Notes: generated from the sequence alone by a model not told the origin. Numbered from the stretch's first letter, positions 33,058 to 42,634 are shown. The stretch: 64,000 nt of DNA from Chryseobacterium viscerum (GCF_002899945.2 NZ_PPEG02000006.1:124001-188000); one strand, 5' to 3'. Numbers and translations are program-made.

Positions 33058-33152
33058 AAAAAGAGTATAAAAAACACTCCTAAAGCAATGGTTTTATTTA
33101 TTGACACGAGTGAGACGCTCGCACTAGTGGGACTTTGCTCAGTGTTTTTTTA
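33058..33152. repeat. Hairpin repeat, copy A
   Basis: The element has outer inverted arms TAAAAAACACT (33068-33078) and AGTGTTTTTTTA (33141-33152) and an inner hairpin CGAGTG-AGA-CGCTCG (33107-33121). The 19-nt core GACACGAGTGAGACGCTCG is found again, with one change, at 34122-34140 (copy B). Its right edge overlaps the stop of the lipoprotein gene at 33150. Confidence 0.6.
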
Positions 33153-33542
33153 TTCTATAATCTTTTTATAACAATTCTCCCCATCATGGTAGCCAAAGCA
33201 AAGTACAATATTCTTATCTTTTTTCTCAAAAAAAGTAGTATAGGTCATATCAGTATCATTCACATCTTCTGGAAAGGCAATTAAATCTTTATCAAAATTT
33301 AAATAAAAATCATTAAACTCTATTGTGTTACCTTCTAATTTGTATTTCGAATTGTAATTCAACAATTTCTTCCCTTTTATATTGTAAATTACTCTGTTAT
33401 AAACCCCATCCTTGTTAATCGTTAAAGTGTCGTATGTATTCTTGTATGATATGGGTGAATATTTTCCATATATATCTTCATTACTAATATTTTGGCAAGA
33501 AAATAAAAAAGGTAATAAAATTAAACTTATACTTTTTTTCAT
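33150..33542 (-). CDS. Small lipoprotein in the Rhs island
   Basis: The 130-residue protein has a lipoprotein signal (MKKSISLILLPFLFSC, Cys16). The mature part is beta-rich and Tyr/Asn/Asp-rich (KYKLEGNTIEFNDFYLNFD), with two further cysteines near the C-terminus. I recognise no family. It lies between two hairpin repeats and downstream of a broken gene in a toxin-type island, so an orphan immunity lipoprotein is a reasonable guess, no more. Confidence 0.6.
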   Translation of the reverse strand: MKKSISLILLPFLFSCQNISNEDIYGKYSPISYKNTYDTLTINKDGVYNRVIYNIKGKKLLNYNSKYKLEGNTIEFNDFYLNFDKDLIAFPEDVNDTDMTYTTFFEKKDKNIVLCFGYHDGENCYKKIIE

Positions 33543-33584
33543 ATTTATTAAATTTAAGTTGTTCGATTTAAAATCTAGGTCTTG

Positions 33585-34094
33585 TTAGTATGGTGGTGTT
33601 ATAGCTTGTTTAAAAACGTTCTTTAAGGTTGGGTTAATTACTTTTTTTTGAATTTCGGAATTGCTTTCAGTCCATATATAAGTCTGATATGTATTTCCAA
33701 AGCTTTTTAACTTTCCTTCGGTTCTTTCAAAATTATTTACTGGTAATCTATAAAACAATGACTCTTGTGACTTAGAATCAGTCATTAAAAAAAGTGTTTC
33801 ATCTCCTAATTTATACCAAGACACATTTGATCTTCCCCACATTTGCTCATTCCAATCAAAATTTGCTGTGATGGGGTTAGCTTGAAGATAATCCATTTTA
33901 ACAACTCCTTTTGAATCTTTTGAATTTAGTGCTTTCTGTCTTGCTAAAGAAGAATATGGAGACGATGGCTTATCTAGAGAAGCAAAAGGTCCATCATTAG
34001 AATCATTAAAATCACTAAATAGACTGCGAGCAGGTATCTCTATAATGCTAGATATAGCATTTTCTCTAGAAAAAGAGAGTAAAAACCACTGCAA
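33585..34094 (-). pseudogene. Probable 3' fragment of a larger gene in the Rhs island
   Basis: The frame (169 codons) opens at 34094 inside a perfect hairpin repeat, so its first residues (MQWFLLSFSR) come from the repeat and not from a normal gene start. The rest (for example KALNSKDSKGVVKMDYLQANP and DWNEQMWGRSNVSWYKLGDETLFLM) is protein-like and keeps coding character to the stop. The likeliest reading is the tail of a displaced, larger gene, cut where the repeat joins. A start at an internal Met (about residue 67) cannot be excluded. No family is recognised. Confidence 0.5.
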
Positions 34095-34157
34095 AAGCAG
34101 TGGTTTTTACTCTTATTCACGGACACGAGCGAGACGCTCGTTACAGCGGGGAAGTTT
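34070..34157. repeat. Hairpin repeat, copy B
   Basis: A perfect 16-bp hairpin with loop AAAA spans 34077-34112 and is followed by CGAGCG-AGA-CGCTCG (34126-34140), again a perfect hairpin. The core GACACGAGCGAGACGCTCG and flanking text match copy A at 33058-33152. The two copies bracket the lipoprotein gene and the broken gene. Confidence 0.65.
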
Positions 34158-34174
34158 TGTACACGGAAAGCAAT

Positions 34175-34570
34175 TTATGCATTAACAAATTTTACTTTTA
34201 TAAGTTTGTGAAAAAACACCCAAAATAAAATTGCACTTATAATAACATTATAAATCCCATTCCATAAATCCAATTGAGAAGCGAAATATGTATATAAACA
34301 ATATTCAATACTTAAGATAATGATATTTATTAAAATGAAATATGGATATTTTCTTATTTTAAAGGAATAATATAAAGGAACTAAAAAAAGAATACAAACT
34401 ATAACCGGAAAAAATAAAAACATCCATAAGTAGTAAAACAAATCAGCTACATCCCTAATACCTGGACTGATAAGATAAAAATTATCATTTTTAAACATCA
34501 TAAAGATGTAGAATATTAAATATTTTACCAATATGTAAAATAATATATTTAAAAAATTAGCTTTGAACAT
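34175..34570 (-). CDS. Membrane protein, candidate immunity partner of the Rhs protein
   Basis: The protein has 131 residues from the ATG at 34570; a longer frame from 34675 overlaps the rhs gene antisense to nothing family-like and is not preferred. Three to four hydrophobic segments fill it (about residues 5-25, 40-65, 72-92, 98-120). Its start follows the rhs stop codon with one base between them, so translation should be coupled. This is the normal place for the immunity gene of an Rhs-type polymorphic toxin. A membrane-embedded immunity protein would suit a toxin acting at the membrane; that is inference. Confidence 0.7.
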   Translation of the reverse strand: MFKANFLNILFYILVKYLIFYIFMMFKNDNFYLISPGIRDVADLFYYLWMFLFFPVIVCILFLVPLYYSFKIRKYPYFILINIIILSIEYCLYTYFASQLDLWNGIYNVIISAILFWVFFHKLIKVKFVNA

Positions 34571-34571
34571 A

Positions 34572-37500
34572 TTAATTTCTTTTATAAAACTTAGATGGAT
34601 AATTAGATGTATCAGTTTTAGGTACAGGTATTCCCCTCGGGGTTGATTGTATTCCTTTAACTGGTGGTATGGCATGCGATTTCATAAATGATGGCTGGTT
34701 ATACTGCATAGCTACAGTCCCTTGAACATATAAAGTTGCAGAAGGAAAAATGTTGGTATATGCGTCAATAGATAAATTACCATTATTTTTATTATAATTA
34801 ATATTTAATTTTTGAGCTACATCCACTATTTTTAAACCCATTGCATTTATTGCAAAATGTTCTTGCCAAGGAACACTTGCATGCTGTTCAAAGTTTACAT
34901 TAATACCAGTTGACGTGGTTTTCATATTAAATACATTATTACTTCCTCCTTCACCTGGATAATAATCTCTCGCCGTACCAATAGGGGTCCAGCCAATTTC
35001 TATCGATGACCTTCCAACCAAACTAATCAATTCTCCTTTAGAGTTTTCTCTACCTGTTAGGATTATAGTACTTGTTAATTTATCTCCTGGAGCTTTACTA
35101 TTGGGACCATCCCATAACTTTTCATCAATATAACTATTAAATGTCATACCTATTTCCTTACCTAAGTAAATTTCATCAATTTTTGTTGAATAATAATCAT
35201 TTGCATTTTTATCCCAATAGATAGATCCATCTTTTCTCATAACCCAATCATATTTTCCAAAAGGCGAAGAACCTAAACCTGTAAAGTAATTACCTGATGA
35301 AGTTTCAGAACTTACTGACATAGTCTCCCTGTAAGATCTAAAAGCTTCTTGTGCTGCTTCTCCAGAATAACTTACTGCAAAATTTCCATCTGGATCGATG
35401 ATCATTCCAGGGCTATTTAATGCATAATTGTATGGGCTTAGAGAACTAAACTTTTCAGCCATTGCATCCACAACACCCCATCTTCCCAGATCAGGCATAT
35501 ACATCCTTGCACCGTAATCATACATTCCTGTTTCCTGCAATTCTTTCCCGTTATATTTATAACTATAGAAACTTCCAAAATTAGAGGTACTTAGCATTTC
35601 TGAAATATGATTAAGACCAAAAGGATAATAATTATTGGTATCAATAATTTCAGGGGTACCCTCACTTCCTTTCGCAAAAGTTACTCTGGTATTTCCCAAG
35701 TGATCTCTGTATTGGTAAATATAGCGGTTTTCTGTGAAACTATAAAAGCCTTCTGCAGTGGCTACAAAATCTAATTTCCATTCCGGAGTACCTGGAAATA
35801 GGGGATTCAGGATTCCTTTGTAAGCCTGTTGTTCAAAAGCATTTCCTGTACGACAGGTAATACAGGGTCCACCACCTTCAACATAAGAATACTGAAAACC
35901 ATCCAGATAATCTGTAATTCTAGTTGATGACTTAATCATTCTGTTTCCGGGACTAAAATGGGTCTTCCTAAGTTTGGCTCCATCTGCCCTATAAAGGTAG
36001 CTGATATTGGCTTCTGAAGTTTGTCCAAAAATAGTATTCTGCTGAACCAAATATTCATTAGAAAGATTAAGATAATTGTACTTAATGGATTTTATTCCTT
36101 TATCCAGCATATCTTTCATATTTCCGTTCAGATCATAAGAAATGGTATTATTCCCACCTTCATATCCAGTGTCATTTAAAGCGTTCTCTACAACTTTGAC
36201 CAGACGGTTTCCTGTATATTCATACATCAAGTCATCTACCTGGGTTGCGGTGGTTCCAGTAACAGGGAAAGCATTCCTTTTTAATGTTTTAATATTCCCA
36301 TTCACATCATAGGTAAGATGCTCATTATAATTATTATTAAATGGGGCTGTATCGTTAGGTTCGGAATACACCGCATCCTTTAACCTGCCTAACCCATCAT
36401 AAACATAATTATATCGCTTTAATACATCTTCCGATGCATTTTTCCAGTCTATCTCTGCTATATTTCCATTAAACCTTCCGGGGGCTATATTCGGATTAAC
36501 AGGATTATTGTATTTCAATTCATATCCAAATAGTTTTCCATTAAGATTAGCAGGGTCATTAATTTTGGTTAGACTCCCTCTGATATTGTAGGTATAATCA
36601 ATACTTTGAAGTGGCTGAGCAATAGTAGTCCCACCCAACTTTTTGTTTTTTATCTGGGATAGTTCATTGTATTCATTTTGCACCAAGATCTCTTCTGGGT
36701 TAGTGTCTACCTGATGTTTATGAATCAATAATCTGTTTTGTCCATCATAAGTGAATGTTTGGGTAATCACTTTTTCAGTATCTGATGCCAATCTTTTATG
36801 ATATACCTTACTTTGCTTTGTAACTCCTGCGAAATCAAGTTCAGACTCTGTTTTGGTATATCCGCCAAGATGGTTATTGGTGTAAGATCCTATGATTCTT
36901 CCTTTTTCATCATAATAGGTAAAAGCTTTTGTCCAGTTATCATCTTCTATATTTTTTATATAGGAAGCTACAGGAAGACTTACCGTATTTTTAGCGGTTG
37001 TACTTTGCCCCAATTGTTTCAATACTTTCTGCCCGGCAATAAAATTCGGTACTTCTGCCCCAGTAGGATAGGAGGGATAAGTATCATAATAATTTACAGA
37101 CAGCATCGTTACCCAATTAATATTGGGATAAGTGCCGTTCGGATCATAAAAAACATCTAACCCCTGCCTGTTAAAAAAAACAAAATCAGTACGTTTTACA
37201 TTATTATCTATAAATCCATCAGCTATTGCCTGTTCTATATTTCGATCTCCACCAGTTGAAATCCCAGTAAAACCTATTCTCCCAAACTTATCATATTTGG
37301 TATACATCCATTGCCCTTTCTCTCTTAAATTGATATCTTGTGTTGCCACAATTCTATCTTGTCTATCATATACAAAGTACTCCAAACCTTTTCCCGGCAA
37401 TCTTTTCTCAGCCAGTCGATTTTTACTGTCATATACATACTGATAACAAAGATTATTTAGCGAAGTTGGATCCAGAACAGCTATTGAAGCCAAAGGAGGG

Positions 37501-38213
37501 ACCACGTATGCAAGCTGCTTGTAATCATTATAGACATAATAGGTATCTGCATTTTTGGACGCATCTATGGCTTTTCTTACCAATACTGTCTGCCCGGAAC
37601 CATCTTTAAATTCTATAGTCTTATTTTCATCTTCATCGGTAACAGTATTTTTTATCAGCTGCCCGGGAAGATATTCTGATGCAGGTAAAAGTTCATTAGT
37701 GTAGACTTTCAATGTAGGACTCCATGTAGTCACCACTTCATATTTTTTGACATGATCCTCAATATTATTCACATCATAACCAAAAACAACAGGTTTCGTA
37801 TTCCAATCATTTCCAACCTGTTTCTGTTGTAAAACCCTCTGTAATGGTGATTTTTCAAGAATTTTCTCTGAATAAATCTTTTCGTTTCCATAAGTTGTCG
37901 GATAAACACCCAGTGGTCCGGAATAATAACTCCCTGAGCCTGTGGAAAGCTGAGGGACCGGAAGATATTTCTTAACCTGTCTTCCAAACTCATCATATTC
38001 GAGATGAGTAACAACATCTTTTCCTGATGGGGTGGCTTGAACATTAACAATCTGTTTAGGTCTTCCTAACAAATCAAAATATTGTACTGTATATGCTTTT
38101 TTTGTACAATCATCGTTAAGACAATCTATAGTAGATATATAGTTTTCAGTTGATGTTTGTGCTTCAGACAGACCAGCACACAAGAAACTGAATATTAGTA
38201 ATAGTTTTTTCAT
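34572..38213 (-). CDS. Rhs repeat protein with DUF6443 N-terminus and variable C-terminal tip
   Basis: The 1,213-residue protein has a Sec signal peptide (residues 1-19). A DUF6443-type region follows (about 25-150; YTVQYFDLLGRPKQIVNVQATPSG) and then YD repeats. The Rhs-associated core (about residues 845-942) contains YQYRDHLGNTRVTF, YDYGARMYMPDLGRWGVVD and ends in the PYNYALNSPGMIIDPDGN boundary. The last 270 residues, after that boundary, have no similarity I can name and should be the toxin tip. Rhs repeats normally form a closed shell around the tip. The companion 815-residue YD protein is 69 bp upstream, the candidate immunity gene 1 bp downstream. Confidence 0.88.
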   Translation of the reverse strand: MKKLLLIFSFLCAGLSEAQTSTENYISTIDCLNDDCTKKAYTVQYFDLLGRPKQIVNVQATPSGKDVVTHLEYDEFGRQVKKYLPVPQLSTGSGSYYSGPLGVYPTTYGNEKIYSEKILEKSPLQRVLQQKQVGNDWNTKPVVFGYDVNNIEDHVKKYEVVTTWSPTLKVYTNELLPASEYLPGQLIKNTVTDEDENKTIEFKDGSGQTVLVRKAIDASKNADTYYVYNDYKQLAYVVPPLASIAVLDPTSLNNLCYQYVYDSKNRLAEKRLPGKGLEYFVYDRQDRIVATQDINLREKGQWMYTKYDKFGRIGFTGISTGGDRNIEQAIADGFIDNNVKRTDFVFFNRQGLDVFYDPNGTYPNINWVTMLSVNYYDTYPSYPTGAEVPNFIAGQKVLKQLGQSTTAKNTVSLPVASYIKNIEDDNWTKAFTYYDEKGRIIGSYTNNHLGGYTKTESELDFAGVTKQSKVYHKRLASDTEKVITQTFTYDGQNRLLIHKHQVDTNPEEILVQNEYNELSQIKNKKLGGTTIAQPLQSIDYTYNIRGSLTKINDPANLNGKLFGYELKYNNPVNPNIAPGRFNGNIAEIDWKNASEDVLKRYNYVYDGLGRLKDAVYSEPNDTAPFNNNYNEHLTYDVNGNIKTLKRNAFPVTGTTATQVDDLMYEYTGNRLVKVVENALNDTGYEGGNNTISYDLNGNMKDMLDKGIKSIKYNYLNLSNEYLVQQNTIFGQTSEANISYLYRADGAKLRKTHFSPGNRMIKSSTRITDYLDGFQYSYVEGGGPCITCRTGNAFEQQAYKGILNPLFPGTPEWKLDFVATAEGFYSFTENRYIYQYRDHLGNTRVTFAKGSEGTPEIIDTNNYYPFGLNHISEMLSTSNFGSFYSYKYNGKELQETGMYDYGARMYMPDLGRWGVVDAMAEKFSSLSPYNYALNSPGMIIDPDGNFAVSYSGEAAQEAFRSYRETMSVSSETSSGNYFTGLGSSPFGKYDWVMRKDGSIYWDKNANDYYSTKIDEIYLGKEIGMTFNSYIDEKLWDGPNSKAPGDKLTSTIILTGRENSKGELISLVGRSSIEIGWTPIGTARDYYPGEGGSNNVFNMKTTSTGINVNFEQHASVPWQEHFAINAMGLKIVDVAQKLNINYNKNNGNLSIDAYTNIFPSATLYVQGTVAMQYNQPSFMKSHAIPPVKGIQSTPRGIPVPKTDTSNYPSKFYKRN

Positions 38214-38282
38214 CTTATTTAAGATATTAGAAATTAAAAGTTAGAATGTTGAACTTTGCTTTAAAGTATTCATAACTTATAA

Positions 38283-40730
38283 TCAATGTTTGTAATTGTA
38301 CTCGTATTTCTTCAATAACTTGCCATCCTCCTGCTGTATTTTTTCCAGTCTTCCAGCCGAATCATATTGATAAACAGCACGGATTCCTGTCGGAGGGGTC
38401 ATTATTTTCATTCTTGCTAAAGAATCATATAAATACGTAGTAATCTGATAGCTGCTAAGGTTAGTATTATTTCTAAAGTCATCAAGAGCATTTTGAAAAT
38501 TCTGTTCTGAATTGCCCGTTATTTCAGATATCAATATAATTCCTGCCACATACTGAGCAATCTGATCATAAGCAGCTCCTTCTACCTTAGCAATCGGCTG
38601 TGTTTTGTTATATCCCCACACTATGGAAACAGGAATTCCTTCTTTGGTTGTATATTGTTCTAGATTTCCTTTTATATCATAACGGTTGAAAGTTACTTCA
38701 GATGCCAGTATATTCTGCGAATCATAGGAAACTGCAGAAGATGGATATTTATTTCCGGCATTGTCATATTTAGTTTCTGATCTTGCCATTATTTTTCCTG
38801 TATCAGAAATATTTTTCTTAATAATAGAAGTTGTTTCTAAAGGAATTCCAGTCATATTAGCACTAATAAGCTTTTGGTTGTTTTTATCCTGGGCATATTG
38901 ATATGTAGTCTCTTTTATGCTTCCATCAAATGAAGTTGATCTCTCCAGATTAGGCTTATTATTATGGTTATTTCTGAATACCTCATTCTTAGTTTCCATA
39001 ACACCGGAATCAAAATAATTTTTAGAAGTTACTTTACTGTCTTTTATCCAGGTTGTTTTTATATAAAAGTTTGAGCCTACATAACTTGGAGCAACCAGAT
39101 ATTTAGGAGTATTATACTCAACAATTGTATAATCAAACACATCTTCAGATACTTTTTGATTTAAAGAGTTATACACTTCTTTTTTATCAATTAGCCCTCC
39201 ACGGGTAAGATTATAGTTTGGCCAAATTCTATTAATATTATCAAAATCATAAGCATCAGGAGCTTTAAAATAATATTTGGTATACCCTATATTGCTTCCT
39301 TGGGATACCTTTACATTTTTATAAATAAAAGCAGGATTGGCTAATTCTAAATTATCAAGAACTCCCCCCTCTACCAAATATTTGGAGTCTCCGGAATTAT
39401 CAAATTTATTATAATCATATTCTTCGATTCTCGCAGGAGTTATATTATAGAAACCCATAATATTATCAGGTAAATTATTAAAATATTTAATATTCTTAAT
39501 TCTTGGAATTCCTTTTATAGCAGAATGCTGCATCATTTCAAAATTATATAGAATAGTTCCTCCTGTAGGTAATGTTATTTTATTTAAAAAAGTATATGTA
39601 TTGTATAATTTACCATTAACATAACCATGAATATTATAATACGGAGTTTCATAACTAAATCCTCCATAATCAAAAGTATATTTTTCAATTGTTTTTCCAT
39701 TGGAATCTATCTGGCTAAATGATTTTAAAATCCTATAGGCTATCGAAGTATTTTCCCAGGAATTAGGATAATAACCATCATAAGAATAATCAAATATATA
39801 TTTTTTTATAAAATTATTATTTGCAGTTTTAAGAACCACATTATTGATTGCAAAAATATCATTGCCTTTTCTAAGCGATTCATTCTTGTCATAATTAATT
39901 TCTACAATCCCATATCCTTTTGTTTCGATACGAACTAGCTTATTGGTTTCAGTTTCAACAATTGGCATATTTGTACCAAGAGCATATTTAAAGTCCCTTA
40001 AATAAGTGTATTTTACCAACTCTTGCCCATTTTCATCAAGGATGGAAGAGAGATAGAAAGCACTTCTGTATTTTTTTTCTGTATAAATATCTCCCACCGC
40101 AGGATCAGGATGATACCAAACAAAAACATTCATAAGTCCTATATCATAGTCTTTAAATACATATTTAATCCCGGTTTCACTTGTTATGGTAAAAGAATCT
40201 AAAATAAGAGTTGCCTGATTATTGTTACGGTTGTATTCAATTTTAGAGGTAAAGGGCGTAAGCTTTACCATTTCAAAGGTATTATGCAATGTATCTCTTA
40301 CAAATCTGAATTTTCCAGACTCTCCAGGAATATTAAAATTATAAATATCATCAAATTCGTTTTTCTGATAAGCATGAAAGTTAGAGTCATCAAAAGATTC
40401 ATCAAAATCCTCAAAAATCTCTCTGGAAATAGAGCCTCCTGATAAAAATGCCCATCCTTTTCCTACTTCACTTGTTAAATCTTTAGCAGAAGTATTAGCC
40501 GCATGGTAACTAAGACCTAAATTGACACTGACAGATTTATTTGCCGTTTCCAGACTAATTAATGGATAGGAAATCTCAGGGATCCCTGTTTGTATAGAAA
40601 CAGGTACTGTATTGTAAGTAGACAATCCTGCAATGGAAGGAGTTGGTCTTATAACCGCATCATTTTGGCTTTGCCCGTTATATAAAGCATAGTATAAAAA
40701 AAATACCAGCCATAAAAATGTTTTCTTCAT
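38283..40730 (-). CDS. Rhs/YD-repeat protein, N-terminal (SpvB/TcB-like) half of a split Rhs pair
   Basis: The 815-residue protein has a Sec signal peptide (residues 1-19) and begins with a segment seen at the head of bacteroidetal Rhs proteins (PTPSIAGLSTYNTVPVSIQTG, then VSVNLGLSYHA and EVGKGWAFLSGGSISRE). It continues with beta-rich repeats and ends in YD-type motifs (YDSLARMKIM, YQYDSAGRLEKI, KYEYNYKH) without an Rhs core or toxin tip. It lies 10 bp after the T9SS propeller gene and 69 bp before the core-bearing rhs gene. The pair resembles the two-chain shell of Tc toxins (TcB plus TcC) in general layout. Confidence 0.82.
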   Translation of the reverse strand: MKKTFLWLVFFLYYALYNGQSQNDAVIRPTPSIAGLSTYNTVPVSIQTGIPEISYPLISLETANKSVSVNLGLSYHAANTSAKDLTSEVGKGWAFLSGGSISREIFEDFDESFDDSNFHAYQKNEFDDIYNFNIPGESGKFRFVRDTLHNTFEMVKLTPFTSKIEYNRNNNQATLILDSFTITSETGIKYVFKDYDIGLMNVFVWYHPDPAVGDIYTEKKYRSAFYLSSILDENGQELVKYTYLRDFKYALGTNMPIVETETNKLVRIETKGYGIVEINYDKNESLRKGNDIFAINNVVLKTANNNFIKKYIFDYSYDGYYPNSWENTSIAYRILKSFSQIDSNGKTIEKYTFDYGGFSYETPYYNIHGYVNGKLYNTYTFLNKITLPTGGTILYNFEMMQHSAIKGIPRIKNIKYFNNLPDNIMGFYNITPARIEEYDYNKFDNSGDSKYLVEGGVLDNLELANPAFIYKNVKVSQGSNIGYTKYYFKAPDAYDFDNINRIWPNYNLTRGGLIDKKEVYNSLNQKVSEDVFDYTIVEYNTPKYLVAPSYVGSNFYIKTTWIKDSKVTSKNYFDSGVMETKNEVFRNNHNNKPNLERSTSFDGSIKETTYQYAQDKNNQKLISANMTGIPLETTSIIKKNISDTGKIMARSETKYDNAGNKYPSSAVSYDSQNILASEVTFNRYDIKGNLEQYTTKEGIPVSIVWGYNKTQPIAKVEGAAYDQIAQYVAGIILISEITGNSEQNFQNALDDFRNNTNLSSYQITTYLYDSLARMKIMTPPTGIRAVYQYDSAGRLEKIQQEDGKLLKKYEYNYKH

Positions 40731-40740
40731 AGTCCTCAGT

Positions 40741-42360
40741 TTATTTCTTAATCAGTTTTGCATTTGCGGTTTTATTCGTATCCGTTTTTATCGTCACCAG
40801 ATAAGCTCCCTGAACAAAAGCTTGGGTATTGATCTTGGTTACTCTGTTCTTGGTTTTTATATTTTGCAGCTGTCTCCCACTCATGTCATACAATAGAATA
40901 TCAGCCTCTTTAAAATCAAAACCGATTTCTATATAAGCATACTCTGAAACAGGATTTGGATAGATTTTGATATCGTATTTTTCGATTAACTGATCAACCT
41001 GCTTGTCTCCCAATTTCACAATCTTCCAGTTCTCTTTTCCCAATTCTTCGGCACTGGTTCCTGCCAGAATAATGGAGCCATCTCTATTCAATTTTAAATC
41101 AGAAAGTCTTTCTTCCTTCTTTCTGGATTCTCCGGTGATATGCTTTCTCCACTGTTCATTGCCATTCTGATCCAAGTACAGCATCCAGAAGGTTTCGTCA
41201 TCGGTTTCTATTCTTCCTTCTGCCTGAGTGTAACCTCCCAATAATATTCCTTTGGAAGATTTATCATCTGCAGAATGAAGGACACTCATACTCATTAAAA
41301 TATCACGATTCTTGAAGTTGTAGGATTTCTGCCATTGTTCTTCCCCTCTTTCGTTTAAAGAAACTAACCAAAGGTCTGTTCCTTCTTCAATGCCTACGGT
41401 TTTGTTTCCTGATCTTTCTGATCTGGATTCTCCACCAATGATGAAACCACTTGAAGTTAAAGCCAGAGTTCTGATATGGTCATCTCCTTTACCACCAAAG
41501 TTCTTTTCCCATTCTACTTTTCCGTTCTTGTCTAATTTGACAATCCAGTAGTCGCCTTCACCGAAGTTATCAGTTTGTTTTGAGGTTGCAGATAGCAGGT
41601 TGCGGGATGCAGGGTTCGTGGCAGTAGTTTCACGGGTTTTAGCTTCAGATCCCGAAACACGAACCTCGGAACTTCTGGAGTAGATTCCCAATAAGGCTCC
41701 GCCGTCCTTTGTTGGAATCATTTTCTCTACTTCATCTAAGCCCTTTCCCCCTAAAATTAATTGTGAAAGTTCTTTTCCATCCTTATCCAGTCTCGTAATC
41801 AAGACGTCTTTGGAACCGTAACCTTTGGCAGCATTCTGTACATTTCCGGCAACAAAGAATCCTAAATCGGTCGTTTGAATCACAGCTCTGGCTTCTTCAT
41901 CAGAAGAACTTCCAAAGGTTTTCTGCCATAGTTCATCTCCGAATTCATTAATTCTGATCAGCCAGATGTCTGATCCTCCTTTGGAATCCTCTTTTTTATC
42001 CAATCCTTTTCCTGAATAGGAGGTTCCGGCTAAGAGAAATCCACCATCCTGCGTGGTAACTGTGGCTGATAAATAATCATGATTGGATCCGGAGAAGTAT
42101 TTTTCCCAGACTTCATTTCCTTGCTGGTTGAGTTTTACCAAATGGAAATCATAACCATTGTTTTGCTTACTTCCTGAAGTCTGCTGTTTATTGCTTTGAA
42201 TAGAGCTTCCAGTAATAAGATACTGCTGGTCGATGGTTGTGGTGACCTGGCTTAGAAAATCCTGAGTAGAGGATTTGATGTCTTTCTGCCATACCACTTC
42301 CTGGGCAGAGATGCCCAAGACCGTGCATAAAGTGAATGCACCGATATAGAATTTTTTCAT
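40741..42360 (-). CDS. Secreted beta-propeller-like protein with T9SS type A sorting domain
   Basis: The 539-residue protein has a Sec signal (residues 1-19, ending ISAQ). Repeated blades of about 50-60 residues follow, with W-x-K-x-GN/DE-x-W-x-K and DGGFLLAG signatures (for example DIWLIRINEFGDELWQKTFG). A C-terminal sorting domain (about residues 455-539; KIYPNPVSEYAYIEI ... LIKK) marks it as T9SS cargo. One blade loop (about residues 230-265) is enlarged by a segment that is encoded by a 7-bp-period repeat. It is the first gene of the Rhs operon. Confidence 0.88.
   Translation of the reverse strand: MKKFYIGAFTLCTVLGISAQEVVWQKDIKSSTQDFLSQVTTTIDQQYLITGSSIQSNKQQTSGSKQNNGYDFHLVKLNQQGNEVWEKYFSGSNHDYLSATVTTQDGGFLLAGTSYSGKGLDKKEDSKGGSDIWLIRINEFGDELWQKTFGSSSDEEARAVIQTTDLGFFVAGNVQNAAKGYGSKDVLITRLDKDGKELSQLILGGKGLDEVEKMIPTKDGGALLGIYSRSSEVRVSGSEAKTRETTATNPASRNLLSATSKQTDNFGEGDYWIVKLDKNGKVEWEKNFGGKGDDHIRTLALTSSGFIIGGESRSERSGNKTVGIEEGTDLWLVSLNERGEEQWQKSYNFKNRDILMSMSVLHSADDKSSKGILLGGYTQAEGRIETDDETFWMLYLDQNGNEQWRKHITGESRKKEERLSDLKLNRDGSIILAGTSAEELGKENWKIVKLGDKQVDQLIEKYDIKIYPNPVSEYAYIEIGFDFKEADILLYDMSGRQLQNIKTKNRVTKINTQAFVQGAYLVTIKTDTNKTANAKLIKK
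41585..41665. repeat. Heptamer repeat with inverted arms inside the propeller gene
   Basis: Four 7-bp units stand at 41585-41612: GTTGCAG, ATAGCAG, GTTGCGG, GATGCAG. Directly after come inverted arms GGTTCGTG (41613-41620) and CACGAACC (41658-41665). The block codes in frame for the enlarged loop of the propeller protein. Confidence 0.65.
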
Positions 42361-42570
42361 TCTCTCGTTGTTGTTTTCTGAGTTAGTAATTAGTTTATTA
42401 AAACTGCGCGAATTTAATATTTTTTAAGACATTGAAAAATATGTTTATATCATTTAACATTAACCATACTATTCATAACTGAATATCAATTACAAAAAAT
42501 ATAGATATGTATTTTTCTCATGCAAAATTATCTCTACACAGCGACAAGAACTGTCGTATAAAAATAAAAA

Positions 42571-42604
42571 AGGGCCAATCCTAAAAGAATTGACCCTAAA
42601 ACAT
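42571..42604 (-). terminator. Terminator of the RND efflux operon
   Basis: A 12-bp hairpin spans 42571-42597. Two C-A mismatches on the plus strand become G-U pairs in minus-strand RNA, and a T-run follows on that strand (complement of the A's at 42563-42570). It therefore ends the minus-strand efflux operon. Confidence 0.75.
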
Positions 42605-42634
42605 TAACTGTTTATTGATTGAATTATGATATTT

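Noticed and set aside
32986..33171. Plus-strand 61-codon frame
   Set aside because: It runs through the hairpin repeat and the terminator and is opposite to the lipoprotein gene end; no coding evidence.
34571..34675. Longer start (34675) for the membrane immunity candidate
   Set aside because: The first 35 codons lie inside the rhs coding sequence and contain no hydrophobic start; the ATG at 34570 directly follows the rhs stop.
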